From positions 2,480,001 to 2,544,000 of the forward strand of contig JAULSR010000003.1 of assembly GCA_030512295.1 (NCBI GenBank): DNA of 64,000 bases, given 5' to 3'. This document shows positions 24,028-35,048 of the stretch, piece after piece. Both the position numbers and the translations under genes were made by a program. The stretch's first letter is position 1. Each line of letters starts with the position of its first letter. The stretch is from Bombardia bombarda. Its lineage: Eukaryota > Ascomycota > Sordariomycetes > Sordariales > Lasiosphaeriaceae. A model generated the notes under the pieces. That model saw only the letters and a program-made list of their open reading frames with translations. It was not told the DNA's origin and did not search any database.

Positions 24028-26391
24028 ATGGGTAAAGCAAGGAAATCCAAGCGCCAATTAGTCCGCGACGAGAAGCGCGCCAAGAAGAGAGAGCGCGAGG
24101 GCGGCGGCGCCGACGACAGCTCAAATGAGCAGCAGCAACAAGACTACGACCAGCACACCGCAAAGAGACAGCGTCGCGCTGCTGGCGATGATGCACCCAT
24201 TGGTGCCGGCGCCGACTACATCCCCCTCGACGACAACTACGACGGCGACGACAGCAGCAGCAAGCCCCTCATCCCCCGCGGCGACATGAACGGGGCGGGC
24301 TTCGAGCGCGAGTTTTTCGGTATGCTGGCCGACCAAGAGCAGGAGTACTTCCGCCACGCCGACGAGCTGCTCGAGCTGAATGATTTTCCGACGCCCGAGG
24401 AGCGCGACATGTTCCTGCAGAACGTCTACAGGGAGGCGCGCGGCAAGGAGCTCAAGCTGGCGAGCAGCCAGTCGTGCTCGCGGCTGATGGAGCGGCTGAT
24501 TCTGCTGTCGAGCACGAAGCAGAAGAAGCATCTGTTTGATGCGTTTGCGGGGCACTTTATAAGTATGGTGACGCACATGTTTGCGGGGCATTGCTGCGAG
24601 AAGCTTTTCCTGCAGAGCGCGCCGGTGGTGACGATGGAGTTGGCGGGGTTGGTGGAGGAGGAGGTGACAGTAGAGGGGGAGGAGGAGGAGGAGGAAGAAG
24701 AGGAGGATGGGGAGGCGACAAAGATGTCGATGGAGGCGCTGTTTCTGGCGACTCTGGATGAGTTTGAGGGACATCTTTCGTATTTGTTGTCGGATCGGTA
24801 TGGGTCGCATGCGCTGCGGGCGTTGTTGGCGATCTTGTCGGGGAGGCCGCTGGATAAGGTGGCGACAAAGTCGCTGCTGCAAAGCAAGAAGAAGGAGTAC
24901 ATTACTGTTGAGGGCGCGGCTGCCAGGACCAGCGAGCTCAGCTCCCAGCAGAGGGCCGTGCCTGAGTCGTTTAATGCGGCGATCAAGAAGATTATTGCGG
25001 ATATCACGGAGAGCATGGATGCGACGGCGCTGCGCGTGCTGGCGACACATCCCACCGGCAACCCTACGCTACAGCTGTTGTTAGAGCTCGAGTTTCAGAT
25101 GGCTGCGAAAGCGAAGAAGGAGACCAAGAAGAAGGATGGCAAGAAGGACAAGTTTGCCGAGAAGGAGGCAGAGCCCGAGGTCCCAGAGCCGACGACGCTG
25201 CTCGAGAAGCTCATCCCGGGCGCGCCCGCGACCTTCAGCGACGAGAACTCGCAGGCCAGCGAGTTCGTCAACAGCATGCTCTACAACCCCATCGGCTCGC
25301 GCCTGCTCGAGACCCTCATCACACACTGCCCCGGCAAGATCTTCAAGGGTCTGCAGGCGCACTTCTTCGGCCCCCGCATCCACAGCCTGCTCAGGAACGA
25401 CATCGCCTCGTACCCGGCCATCCAGGTGCTCAACCGCCTCAGCAAGGAAGACCTCGCCGACGCCATCGACAAGTCCCTCGAGCACATGCCCGTCTTCGTC
25501 GACAAGGGTAGGTTCAACGTCATCAAGACGCTGTTCGAGCGCTGCAGCGTCCGCGGCGCCGCCGACCAGATCGGCCCGCTGCTCAAGTCGCTCACCACCG
25601 TCTGCGGCGGCGACTGGAAGCACGTCATCCCCAAGCTCTGCTTCCTCAACAACCCGACGGGCAAGTCAGATGACAAGAAGAAGGAGAAGTTCGACCAGGA
25701 CGCGCCCAAGAACATGGTCGCCCTCGTCTCCCACGGCAGCCAGCTCGTGTCCGCCCTCCTCGCCATCCCCGGCCCGCCCGCAAAGGCTATCCAGCAGTCC
25801 CTGCTCTCTCTTTCGCCTGACCAGCTCCTCCGCATGGCGACGGGTGTTGCGCCCACGGCGAATATCCTCGTCAAGGCCCTCGCTACGCCCAGCCACAACC
25901 CGAATTTCCACAAGATTCTTGTTGCGGCGCTGCGCCCGCACGCGTTTGCGCTGGCCACCTCGCAGCAGGGACATAATGTGATCAATGCGATCATTTCTGC
26001 GCCGTCCAAGGGGGAGGATGGCGTGGCGGTGCCGTTCCATCTGAAGCAGGTGTACATGGCGGCGCTGGAGGAGCACGAGGCGGAGCTGAGGGAGACGTGG
26101 CTCGGGAGGAATGTGTGGCGGACGTGGAGGGGCGATTTGTGGAAGAATAGAAGGTATGAGTGGGTGCGGTGGGCGAAGGGGGTTGATCCGGAGGGCAAGA
26201 GGGTGAGTCGGGCGCCAGAGAAGAGGGAGAAGGTTAGCGGGGCGAATGCGAAGGCTTTGGTGGGTGGGGGGAGGATAGGAGGGGGTGGGGAGGGGGATGG
26301 GGAGGGGGGGAAGGATGGGGAGGGGGGGAAGGATGGGGAGGGGGATGAGAGGATGGGGGATGAGAGGATGGGGGATGTTGAGGCGGTTTAA
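24028..26391 (+). CDS. NOP9: Nucleolar pre-rRNA-binding protein NOP9
   Basis: Pumilio-repeat protein of the nucleolus. From what is known of the family, Nop9 binds the 20S pre-rRNA near the D site, restrains Nob1 cleavage and is needed for 40S subunit formation. The single exon gives 787 residues. The start chosen is the ATG in CCGCCGCCATGG, giving the typical basic beginning MGKARKSKRQLVRDEKRAKK. An in-frame ATG 63 codons upstream (23839) exists but has no family support. Motifs include EREFFGMLADQEQEYFRHAD, SCSRLMERLILLSS, FAGHFISMVTHMFAGHCCEK, DRYGSHALRALLA, NPIGSRLLETLI and QQGHNVINAI, which are the Pumilio helices. Acidic and Lys-rich inserts lie between repeats. The C-terminus ends in degenerate tandem repeats of GEGGKDGEGGKD and DERMG type, made by a G-rich minisatellite at 26281-26376. 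Confidence 0.92.
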   Translation: MGKARKSKRQLVRDEKRAKKREREGGGADDSSNEQQQQDYDQHTAKRQRRAAGDDAPIGAGADYIPLDDNYDGDDSSSKPLIPRGDMNGAGFEREFFGMLADQEQEYFRHADELLELNDFPTPEERDMFLQNVYREARGKELKLASSQSCSRLMERLILLSSTKQKKHLFDAFAGHFISMVTHMFAGHCCEKLFLQSAPVVTMELAGLVEEEVTVEGEEEEEEEEEDGEATKMSMEALFLATLDEFEGHLSYLLSDRYGSHALRALLAILSGRPLDKVATKSLLQSKKKEYITVEGAAARTSELSSQQRAVPESFNAAIKKIIADITESMDATALRVLATHPTGNPTLQLLLELEFQMAAKAKKETKKKDGKKDKFAEKEAEPEVPEPTTLLEKLIPGAPATFSDENSQASEFVNSMLYNPIGSRLLETLITHCPGKIFKGLQAHFFGPRIHSLLRNDIASYPAIQVLNRLSKEDLADAIDKSLEHMPVFVDKGRFNVIKTLFERCSVRGAADQIGPLLKSLTTVCGGDWKHVIPKLCFLNNPTGKSDDKKKEKFDQDAPKNMVALVSHGSQLVSALLAIPGPPAKAIQQSLLSLSPDQLLRMATGVAPTANILVKALATPSHNPNFHKILVAALRPHAFALATSQQGHNVINAIISAPSKGEDGVAVPFHLKQVYMAALEEHEAELRETWLGRNVWRTWRGDLWKNRRYEWVRWAKGVDPEGKRVSRAPEKREKVSGANAKALVGGGRIGGGGEGDGEGGKDGEGGKDGEGDERMGDERMGDVEAV
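26281..26376 (+). repeat. G-rich coding minisatellite at the NOP9 C-terminus
   Basis: Repeats of GGGGATGGGGAGG type, then two copies of GATGAGAGGATGGGG, encode the GEGGKD and DERMGD repeats. They keep the reading frame and end a few codons before the stop. Confidence 0.8.
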
Positions 26392-27508
26392 AATGGATTC
26401 CTTTAGTAAGTGTCTGCTGGTTGTCATGATGATACCCCTTGGGTTGGGAGGAATGGCGATATTTTTAGTCTAATTGACTGGCTTGTGTCCATGGTCGTGG
26501 TGGTTCTATTCCATGTGGGGAGGTTAGAGAGGTACGAAGTGATAAACTACCTGCTAAATTGCCTATCTGCTTGATTGTATAGCCTTGTAGTGATGAGATG
26601 AGTTAAGTGATATCGTGGTTCTGTGTTCTTCTCTTGTCCTGCTTATTTTGCGTTGCTGGCGTTTACTGTTGTCCACGGGGTGATTTCCTATTCTTCACCT
26701 ACGATGAAACTGAGTGGATTATGCTTGATATGAAAGATGGAAGTAAACATGTCTGCAAGGTTATTTTCTGATGTTGGAATTCTTGCGCTTGTAAAATCAT
26801 AATCGCAGCTCAGGGGCTGGGAAAGGGGCTAAGAAAGGGGCTAGTAAACAAACAAGATGGGCTATTATTTTTATGTTGAAGCTATGACTTATCATGACGC
26901 CCCAGATGCGGTATGCCCCCTGTTATAACAAAGGCGAGATACTGGATGCCATCGTGCCAGGGTAGCTACCTAGCTACTCACTTTTGGATACTTCATAATT
27001 GAGTATTGTGGTCATGACAGACGGTGGTGGCCTCAGCTAGTCGGCTGATGAGGCTCCCATTCGTGTACTAAGGGTGCCTCATTGGATCTCGTACAGCTTT
27101 GTCTTTTCTTTGTCTGATTTCCTTTTTGTCGAGTTGTTCTTGCAGTGATTGACTGTAAGGTCGGTCCCATCTCTGTGGTTTGGTGTGGAGTGTCATAATG
27201 TCGGTGCCGGTGCCGAGAGCTGGCACATATGTGACATCTAGGGGTGGCAGCGGTGATGAGATGGCAGTCCGTTCACATGTAGGGGTTCGTCTCCGTTGAC
27301 AGGCCGAGCTCTAAGCGATGTCGGTATTTTGTTGTAGTGTTGGTTTGTGATACGAATGTGTTTGACGAAGCATGACATCCCTTCTAAATTCGAGAACAAG
27401 GTGGAAGCGATCTGAGATGAGTGACTCAGATAAGCCACCAGCTTCCCGGTCAGGTTTAAAATAGGCGATCCGGAGGTTTTCTGCTCCTCGGTGCTCTTTT
27501 CCCACTTC
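26392..27508. other. Spacer after NOP9
   Basis: AT-rich NOP9 3' region followed by sequence without supportable ORFs. Its right end approaches the TATA-like element of the spliced unit at 27.5 kb. Confidence 0.55.
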
Positions 27509-27516
27509 TATAATAT
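27509..27516 (+). promoter_or_regulatory. TATA-like element of the spliced unit
   Basis: TATAATAT is followed 10 to 40 bp later by a CT-rich tract (TTTACTTTTCTTCTTCTACC), the arrangement of a fungal Pol II start region. The first strong splice donor comes at 27601. Confidence 0.4.
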
Positions 27517-27534
27517 CGGTTTACTTTTCTTCTT

Positions 27535-29000
27535 CTACCACACCCACCGCATCAACACCACCAGCAATAGCAGCAGCAACAGAAACAGCAACATCATCCT
27601 GTAAGTCAGGCCCCTCGCGTAAATGTCCCCTAGAGAAAACAGCACGTATTCCATTATGTGCAGAAAGAAAAAAATAGATAAAAATGAAAAATGCATAAAC
27701 TCATCGTTTTAATATTCTCACCACTGACTGACCTTTTTGATTGCATTTTCAGATCCAACCAGTATTCGTAAGTTCAGCATCCCTACACCAGAAAAGCATC
27801 CAGCCCTCGTAATGAGCATAGCCGGCATCTGCATTACTTTCAATTTATCCATTGATGTCGTAACCGCCAATCAGCTCGTCTATCGAGCCCATCTCCCAAA
27901 GAATTCAGGCCAAGCAAGCGCAGCTGGAACACAACTTGACTACCTTTGTCACTTCGCACGGTGTTGGACAGCCAGTCTTGTTCATCCGTAGCATGTGAAA
28001 ATATGGCGAACACATCTGGAATATTGCATCAATCCATATAACTTCTCTTTTCAGGTGCTGCCTGAACGGGCAAATAAACTTTCTATTGACTCGGTACTAA
28101 CTTTGTGTGATAGCAGAGAGAAAGACGGCGAGAGGGAGAGGGAGAAAGGGCGGTAGAGAAGGAAGCGGAAGAGGAGGGGAAAGACAGAGGAAAGATAAAT
28201 ATAACCCCCGTAAGTCTACTATTAATTCTTCCCTTTCGGAAACCCATAGCCCGCGCCCCAAAGAAGCAACTTATGGCTCGACATATTTCAATCAGCTAAC
28301 ATTGATCCTCACTAGAAGAAAAAGAACAACAAGAGACCGCGTGGTATGTCCATCATGACCTGCTCCTCTCTCCGCTATGCCCTTGTCAAGATGCTACAAA
28401 TGCAGCAGTCTGAGCCCCATGATGAGCGTGCCTATACAGTCATACAGATCCAGCCAGGTGCTCAAGTCTCGCCCTTTGGACGGTCCAATGACCACTGGAG
28501 CACGGTGGAAACATCTATGGTGCTGGCTGAACAACTACCTCCTTTACCAAGTTTGTCGTTGTGGTCTTTCGCGACTTGCTGTAATCGTCATTTGCAGTTG
28601 AGCTACATACAATACGACATGCACACATATATGGCAACCAAGACTCATTAGGATCACACCACATCGCTAACACCAACCCGAAAGCAGACAACCGCCAACA
28701 TGCCGCGCTCGGGCTACGAGAAACCCGCCTCTGTCCCGGCGGGCCAGGCCTCTCCCCCGGCCTCGGCTGCTGCCGCCGCTGCTGCTGATCCAGCGCCCGC
28801 CACCACTACCGACACCAATGTGGGCGGCAAGCGTCTTTGTGAGAAGCAGGACGAAGACGAGAAGAAAGGGGGTCTCGAGAAAAAGGCCAAGACCACCGCT
28901 GCTGCTGCTGCCGCTGTCCCCTCGGGTAAGCAGCCGCGGGAGCAGCAGAAATAAACGCCCTCGAGAGAGTAAAGTGTCAAGCAGATCGTCGCCGGCATGA
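27535..29000 (+). ncRNA. Probable multi-intron transcript, possibly an intronic small-RNA host
   Basis: Five exons can be drawn with good splice signals: about 27535-27600, 27753-27767 (15 nt), 28117-28209, 28316-28343 (28 nt) and 28688 onward. Donors are GTAAGT, GTAAGT, GTAAGT and GTATGT. Acceptors are TTTTCAG, TAGCAG, CACTAG and AAGCAG, with branch points TACTAAC (28096-28102) and GCTAAC (28305-28310). Exons 1 to 4 do not share an open frame; exon 3 has stops in the frame that would join exon 4 to the downstream ORF. Short poor exons and introns up to 349 nt resemble snoRNA host genes. Intron 2 holds two hairpins (27809-27837, and about 27980-28011) with an ACA three bases before a possible end at 28017, which hints at an H/ACA RNA. 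This is inference; transcript ends are unknown. Confidence 0.35.
28700..28954 (+). CDS. Small Ala/Lys-rich hypothetical protein
   Basis: 84 residues beginning MPRSGYEKPASVPAGQ, in the last exon of the spliced unit, 12 nt after the acceptor at 28687. It is low complexity: two Ala runs (GCT/GCC codons), a KQDEDEKKGGLEKKAK charged stretch and a QPREQQK end. I recognise no domain. It could be the product of the spliced transcript, whose first four exons would then be leader, or a chance ORF in GC-rich sequence. No close-by ATG competes with it in the spliced leader I drew. Confidence 0.35.
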   Translation: MPRSGYEKPASVPAGQASPPASAAAAAAADPAPATTTDTNVGGKRLCEKQDEDEKKGGLEKKAKTTAAAAAAVPSGKQPREQQK

Positions 29001-30426
29001 TTGTCTTTCTCTTTTCTTCTTCAGTCTCTTTATATTGTCTTTACTTACAGAAACCAAGCAACTTTGCTTGGTTGAGTCGTTCTCGTTGGTTTTTGTTTTC
29101 CCATGTGCGTGGACCCACGTCGCATCAAGTTAGGTGTCTCTATCTCTTGCCTGGCTATTGGTTTCTAGTTTGTTTTAGTTCCGTGTGACTGACCAATGCA
29201 ACTGCCCCACTGCCCAAGGGAAGTGCTTGAGTATGTCGACAGATTCTTGCTGGTTGGGTCATCTGTCTTCGGTGTTACTGATACCTCTTTTTGAGTAAGT
29301 GTTGAGGTGGAGTTGATTCGATAATTTGATCTTACCTGTATTGTCTCGTTTGCCGGGTTGTCATGTCTTTTATGTTTCATGGTCTGTGGACTTGCGCATG
29401 CGGTAACAAGTCTAGCAACAACCCCCGTTCCTGTACTATTCCCATTGACCGCTGAATTGCTCATAGTACCGGCTCCAGCAGATTTTTCATCGGAAATTTG
29501 AAGTGAAAAAAAGAAACTCCACTGACGGCGGGTCTGTTGACGGTAGTAGTTGTTACAGTAGACTTCAGAAGAGATCAAAGTATACATGTATGATGCCCCA
29601 ATGGTGATTGGGGTTTTGGTGGGCAGATAGTGTAGCGTACGTAAACTGGCGCTGAGATATACCCAGTCTTCCTTTACAAATATGATATAACGCCTCAGTT
29701 TGTTGAACAATCCGAAATGTAGAGAATGGTGTTTGTTGTTTCGTACTGAGTAACGGCGTTGGCAAAGCTGCCCAGCAGGATCGACTGCTAATAGAAGAGA
29801 TGACTTTTGTCAGAAGATCTGGCCAAAAAAAAAGGGGAGGCGACCACCTTACTCACAAGCTGAATGGGAAATATATCACACTTACTACATTGGATGGTGA
29901 CAGCTACGAATATGACTGGTCCCTGTGGCGTCTGCGCAGTTCATCTTAAAAAGCGCTGTATATAGGTAGATAAAAAAAGCAAGAAATCCCGGATCAGTGC
30001 AAATTCATGAAGGGAACCCGCATGTGATATATATATAGTAGTTATTTGTTTACTTCACATGTGAATGCAAACATATTTCCTGCTCCTGCCTGTAACCTCG
30101 CGTGTCAATCTTTTCCCTATGCATACCGCATATGCATGAATGCTTGGTCAGATAGAGTTCAATTCTACACATGTAAGGGTAATGGATTAAATAGTGGTCA
30201 AGGGTCTTCTTGCAGTCAGCCTTCTTTTTTGCGCCTCACAGACGATTTCGGGAGCAAGCAGAATGCAGTGAATCTAAGGCAAAGGCAAGGCAGGTCAACC
30301 GCATACTGGCCCCATTGCGTGCAAGAAAGGGTTGATTGCGCATTTCAAATAAGGTACGCGCGCTTTAGTGAGGTATGCTGCTCTATCATAGGTAGTGTGC
30401 CAACCGGGTACGGTCTGCATGAAGGG

Positions 30427-30464
30427 GTATGTATGTATGTATGTATGTATGTATGTATGTATGC
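30427..30464. repeat. GTAT microsatellite
   Basis: About nine and a half perfect copies of the tetranucleotide GTAT. Confidence 0.9.
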
Positions 30465-31796
30465 ATTTGCTGCTGTCTGGCATGATCAAGACCGAGCACG
30501 ACTGAGGCTAAGACGTGTCCCCTGGTTTTTTTTCCCTCTTCCTCATGCACTCATGCGATTCCTTGTGATGAGCAGACGTCCAAATGGTCCCCATGTTGTG
30601 GCGGAGACGAGCGAGCACCATAGAAACGAAAAGGCTACCGAAATAGAACAAGTCAAACGCCCACTTCTCCCATCACGCCTTACAATCTCACAATCTCACG
30701 ACAGAAATTGTTGAGAGATAAAGACCCTGGAGGCTAGGGTTGGCTCGAGATAGTAGGCAGTAGCAGGCGCGCAAACCCTACACTAGAGCGGGCAGGTGCC
30801 CGGTGGTGGCAGGAGCCATGGGAAAGCCAGGAGGGCACCTGCCTGCCCAGCTGCGAATTATCTGATAGTTCACTGGAGGTGCTTATGAGGCTTGATTGCA
30901 GGCCCGTGGGGGCGGGCGGACGGACGGACGGGCCAATGGCTGTCCTTTCCCTTTCCACCAACCTCTCCATCTGAGCAAGTTTGCCGCCCGTGTGAGGCAA
31001 GCTCGTATCATGTCCATGAAAGGAGTTATCGAGGCAAGTGCGATAGACTCCCGTCCCCTATCCCATGTTAAGGCAAGGTCCTTAGGTTCACGGTTGCTCC
31101 TTCCCAACCCAAACCTCCGTGCGGTGTAGTGCATGCTTGGGGTTAGATATGGCTCAAGCGGCGGGGACGTGACTCCCCCCCTCCTCGGATGGCCGTATTT
31201 CCTTTTTCGCCCGGTTATGTCCGTCGCTTTCTCCTACGAGGGCTTCCTCGTTTAACAGTCGAGATTTGTTGCAGAGGCAGAAACTTGCTTGGATCGAGTT
31301 ATTCTCCCTCATTATTCTCCCTCATAGTTAGAAATTCAAGATCTGTGGCGAAAGGCAAGCGGACAGGATGCCTCTGTCTTGTTGCACATCGTCATAATTG
31401 TCGTGAGACCGCCCACGTAGAGAGTCTGGTGACGATGCTGACTTGATCTTCGCGTCTACCCAGAAACCAATTGTCCAATATCCGACATCATGGCCACCAT
31501 AGGGGTGCACGTCCACCGGGACGGCTAGGTAGGTAGTTCAGGTCTTTGGGTTTCCTTCAGGGGCAGGCAGGCACAGCCCGACAATTCAACCCGGATCAAG
31601 ACTCCGGACCGGAGCGACAATGATTTCAAATCAAAACCCGAGTTCGGTCCTCCTCGGACGACGGGGGGGATGCTCATAACCTGGAGACACCCGACCAACT
31701 CTCCCGTCTACAATCCATGAAGTTGGGCTCCATCGCATGATACTAGGCCGTGGCCACTGCATGTCATGTCGGACAGTGGGCGAGGTTTTAAAGTTT

Positions 31797-31826
31797 GAAG
31801 GCGTTGATTTGAAGGCGTTGATTTGA
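31797..31826. repeat. 15-bp direct duplication
   Basis: TTGAAGGCGTTGATT-type unit present twice head to tail. Confidence 0.75.
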
Positions 31827-32577
31827 AAAAGCCGAAATTCAGCCAGATAGCTGGCTGATCCTCGGGAGTCAGATGATCAATAACCTTTCGAGCCGTCTGC
31901 ACTTATTCCATTGGTGGTGGCACCGCGTGGGGGCCAGGAAATCTCGTGATTTCGCGTTCGTGGATCCGGAACACCAATCTCATCCGAAGCTGTTAGTTCC
32001 TTCGCAGCCAGTCAGCCAGCCAGCCGTATCTTTCCTCCTCTACCCGCGGTTTTGACTCTCCGACAATCAACCTTCCCCCGAGATTGGGCAGGACCGTCAA
32101 AGAGGGGAGGCATCGTCTGAATCTGACAGTCTGACAATCTGACCGAAGATGTACCGGTAGGGCGTTAAGGTTCGGGAAAGAGGAGGCGAAAAGAAAGGAG
32201 AAGGAGGGGAACACAAAGACGACGAGAACCGAGAGTGAGGGAAAAGGGGGGGATGGAATTAATCATAAACTTTCTGGAAACAAAGAGCTATGTAGCTACA
32301 GCCGTCGTCTATGTACACGTAAAACGAATGGCAGCTTGTTCGTTTGAAAAGATTAGCGTGATGCGCGATAATAAATTCGCCAGAGGATGCTTCCTTTCCG
32401 CAACAAATGGCTACTACTGGTACAGGACTGTAATGCTACACACTTGGATCGACAGCGGGAGAAAATCCTGAAAATGACGAAGCTTCGCCGATCTTAGCAA
32501 AATGCCCATGGTCCCGATAGATGGGATTTGCAGATTCCCATGTTTTGGTCAGTAAGCCTCTCGCTAAGTTCCGTACG

Positions 32578-32599
32578 CAGCAGCAGCAGCAGCAGCAGC
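32578..32599. repeat. CAG microsatellite
   Basis: Seven CAG triplets, followed by CAACAGCG. Outside any supported gene. Confidence 0.85.
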
Positions 32600-34759
32600 A
32601 ACAGCGATTGAGCCAGTGCATTGCTCAGCAGGTTTCCCCTCACTCTCTGTTCCACCACCATCCCAGCAACCCTGTGTGTGAATAGTAATCCGTAAGAAAG
32701 TCGAGTCCGGCGTGCCCGTTGTTGTTTCGTCGGGATCGCCACAACAACTTGTTATGCCACATTTTGTGCTCACTTGCACAGCCTCCTTGCCTTGCTCTTC
32801 TACACAAACCAACTCTTCACCGGTCAGCGTTCTCTACCACTCACAGGTGGGATGCCGATTTGCCGACTCCATGTCGCAGCCCACGACACGACCTTTTGCA
32901 AAGGAAAAACAAGAAGGGGGAAAGTGAATTGATTTGCACAGGGATGGTGGAAGATAGACTCCGGGCGAATCACACAAGCTGTGGCTGCTGCACTTATCGT
33001 TGCCCCCGACCGAACTGACACAATCGCAACCAGAAAATTGATTTGCTTGGTGTGTGACGAAACTGGGCAGGGAAAGAAAATATCAAGCGACCAAAAACTG
33101 GGAACTTGTGGCACATGAGGGGCATGTGGCTGGCGGGGGACGGTGATTGGCCTGGCGGAGATTTATCTGCTCGGTGGAGTCGCCGAAGGGGCTTGTTGGT
33201 GTTGTTGCTTGTAGCGGCCAAGTACTTGCAGCGCTCCGTGCTTTGAGGCTGGGGCTGGGCGGATCAAATGCTCCGGATTATTCGTCATGGCCCGCTCCTG
33301 CCATCTTCACACAGCAGCAGACGCAGAGAAAAAAAGCGGAAGTTGCGGCGGATAGTATGGAGATGACCGATTGCCTTGATTTTTTCTTCCCTTTCAGATC
33401 GTCTGTTGTAGCATTGGATTACTCAACTGATGGATACTGTCTGGGTTTCCACGGCAAAACATCATTTTGACAGGCTTGAGAGGCTTGAGGAGGGGCTAGA
33501 GAGGGGAGGGGGGGCTTGAGAGCAGTCTGTCGTCTGTCAGTCGTGCACCAGCCACGGGAGGATTGCTATCCGATGCCACACTACATGGAGCACACCTGGT
33601 GGTCTCCTTTTATTTAGACGCGGGATGGGATGGGATGGGGTGCTATGGGACATGCACCCGTGAGCCCACAACAACGCAGCAAGCTCAACACAAGCCAAGG
33701 GTAGGTAGCACTCGTGGTGTTTTTTTCTGTCTGTCACAAGTGCGAGCCGGCAGCAGCGCGTGTGTGCACGTTTCCGTTCCGCGCTCCTCGTTGTATGTTC
33801 GGTAGGTATTGTTGTTGTTGCGTTGCGGCGGCTCAAGGTTACTATGTAGGATCCATGGGTTGGACCCTAGGTACGCATGATATTAAGTTGGGTATTTACA
33901 GCTTCTGAACCCAAACCCCAAGCATCTTCCGGTGAGGCGCGCGGGATGCGGACCACGTTCCCGTTGTTGTCCGCCGCCCTATCCCCTGAGTACCTTGGTA
34001 GTCTGAGACATTTCGTTCCATGTTCGTGTATGTACGGAAAAGTACACATGACACGATACGTCAACAAAACCGGTCCAATGAGACTGAGTGCCGCGAAAAG
34101 GGCGTTGTTTGAAGAACACATAACCATGTCATTGCTCCTCAAGATATGTTGTATCCACTGGCTGCTTTCGGACTGTGGGTGACGAGCCTGGCTTGCGTGG
34201 TAGCAGTTCACCTCCCTCCTTCCCATAAAAGGAAATATCGGGCTACGTACCAGCCCCACGACAACCCGAGGATGAGGACAAAAGAACGTTCTGGAGGAAT
34301 CCATCAATGCGGGTGCCGCAATCCCGGTAATCTCTCTACCCACGTAGGCAGTTGAGGTCGGCAAGTGTCTAAACAAAGGAAGGATACTGAAGATCTCACT
34401 TTTGCTGGGCGGTGACCGGTGACGGCCAACCAATCTGTTGCTCTCGCTGTTGCTGTCGATGTCTTTTTGCTTGTTCCGAATCAGGATGACATACCAAGAA
34501 TCCTGGGCTAGAGAGTGGACACACACCACCAGTCCCACCCATTGCTTGCATGGAGCTAAGGCTAGGGCTGCTTCATGGTAGATTGCAGCCAACCACGACG
34601 ACGCGCCCAGCCTCATATTGACTGCAGTCGTCTGCAGAGCCACTAGCCCAGCCCGGCCGGCATACAAAACAGAACAGAAAACGCCTGTGATCCCTAAAGG
34701 CAATGGTAGCCTAGGCCATCGAGGAGTCCGTGCTTACTCTCTTTCCCTATCTAATCTAG

Positions 34760-34779
34760 CTAGGTACCTAGGTACCTAG
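34760..34779. repeat. 20-bp perfect palindrome of the TACCTAGGTA family
   Basis: CTAGGTACCTAGGTACCTAG equals its own reverse complement. It lies 271 bp from a related 18-bp palindrome. Confidence 0.85.
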
Positions 34780-35030
34780 GCACGTGGAGAGCAGGAAGGA
34801 ACGAGTCTGCGTTTGGAGGCGACGGGATCAAGACGGGAATCCGAAGTCGGATTGGGGCAAAAGGGTCTCTCAGGAGCTCCCATGTTGCAATAAGAAGATT
34901 TTACCCCTCCATGAGCGTGTAGGCCGCCACAGCAGCCTGTGTTCCCATCTGATAGAATTCGGCGGGGAAAAGGTAAAAGAACAGAAGGACTGAGGCCCCT
35001 CGTACGCTCTGCTCCGCGAGCTTTGAATTC

Positions 35031-35048
35031 AAGGTACCTAGGTACCTT
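35031..35048. repeat. 18-bp perfect palindrome of the TACCTAGGTA family
   Basis: AAGGTACCTAGGTACCTT equals its own reverse complement and shares the GGTACCTAGGTACC core with the palindrome at 34760. Confidence 0.85.

Noticed and set aside
28419..28530. Possible box C/D snoRNA (ATGATGA ... CTGA) in intron 4 of the spliced unit
   Set aside because: No terminal stem pairs the flanks of the two boxes and the spacing (112 nt) is long; kept only as a hint in the host-gene finding.
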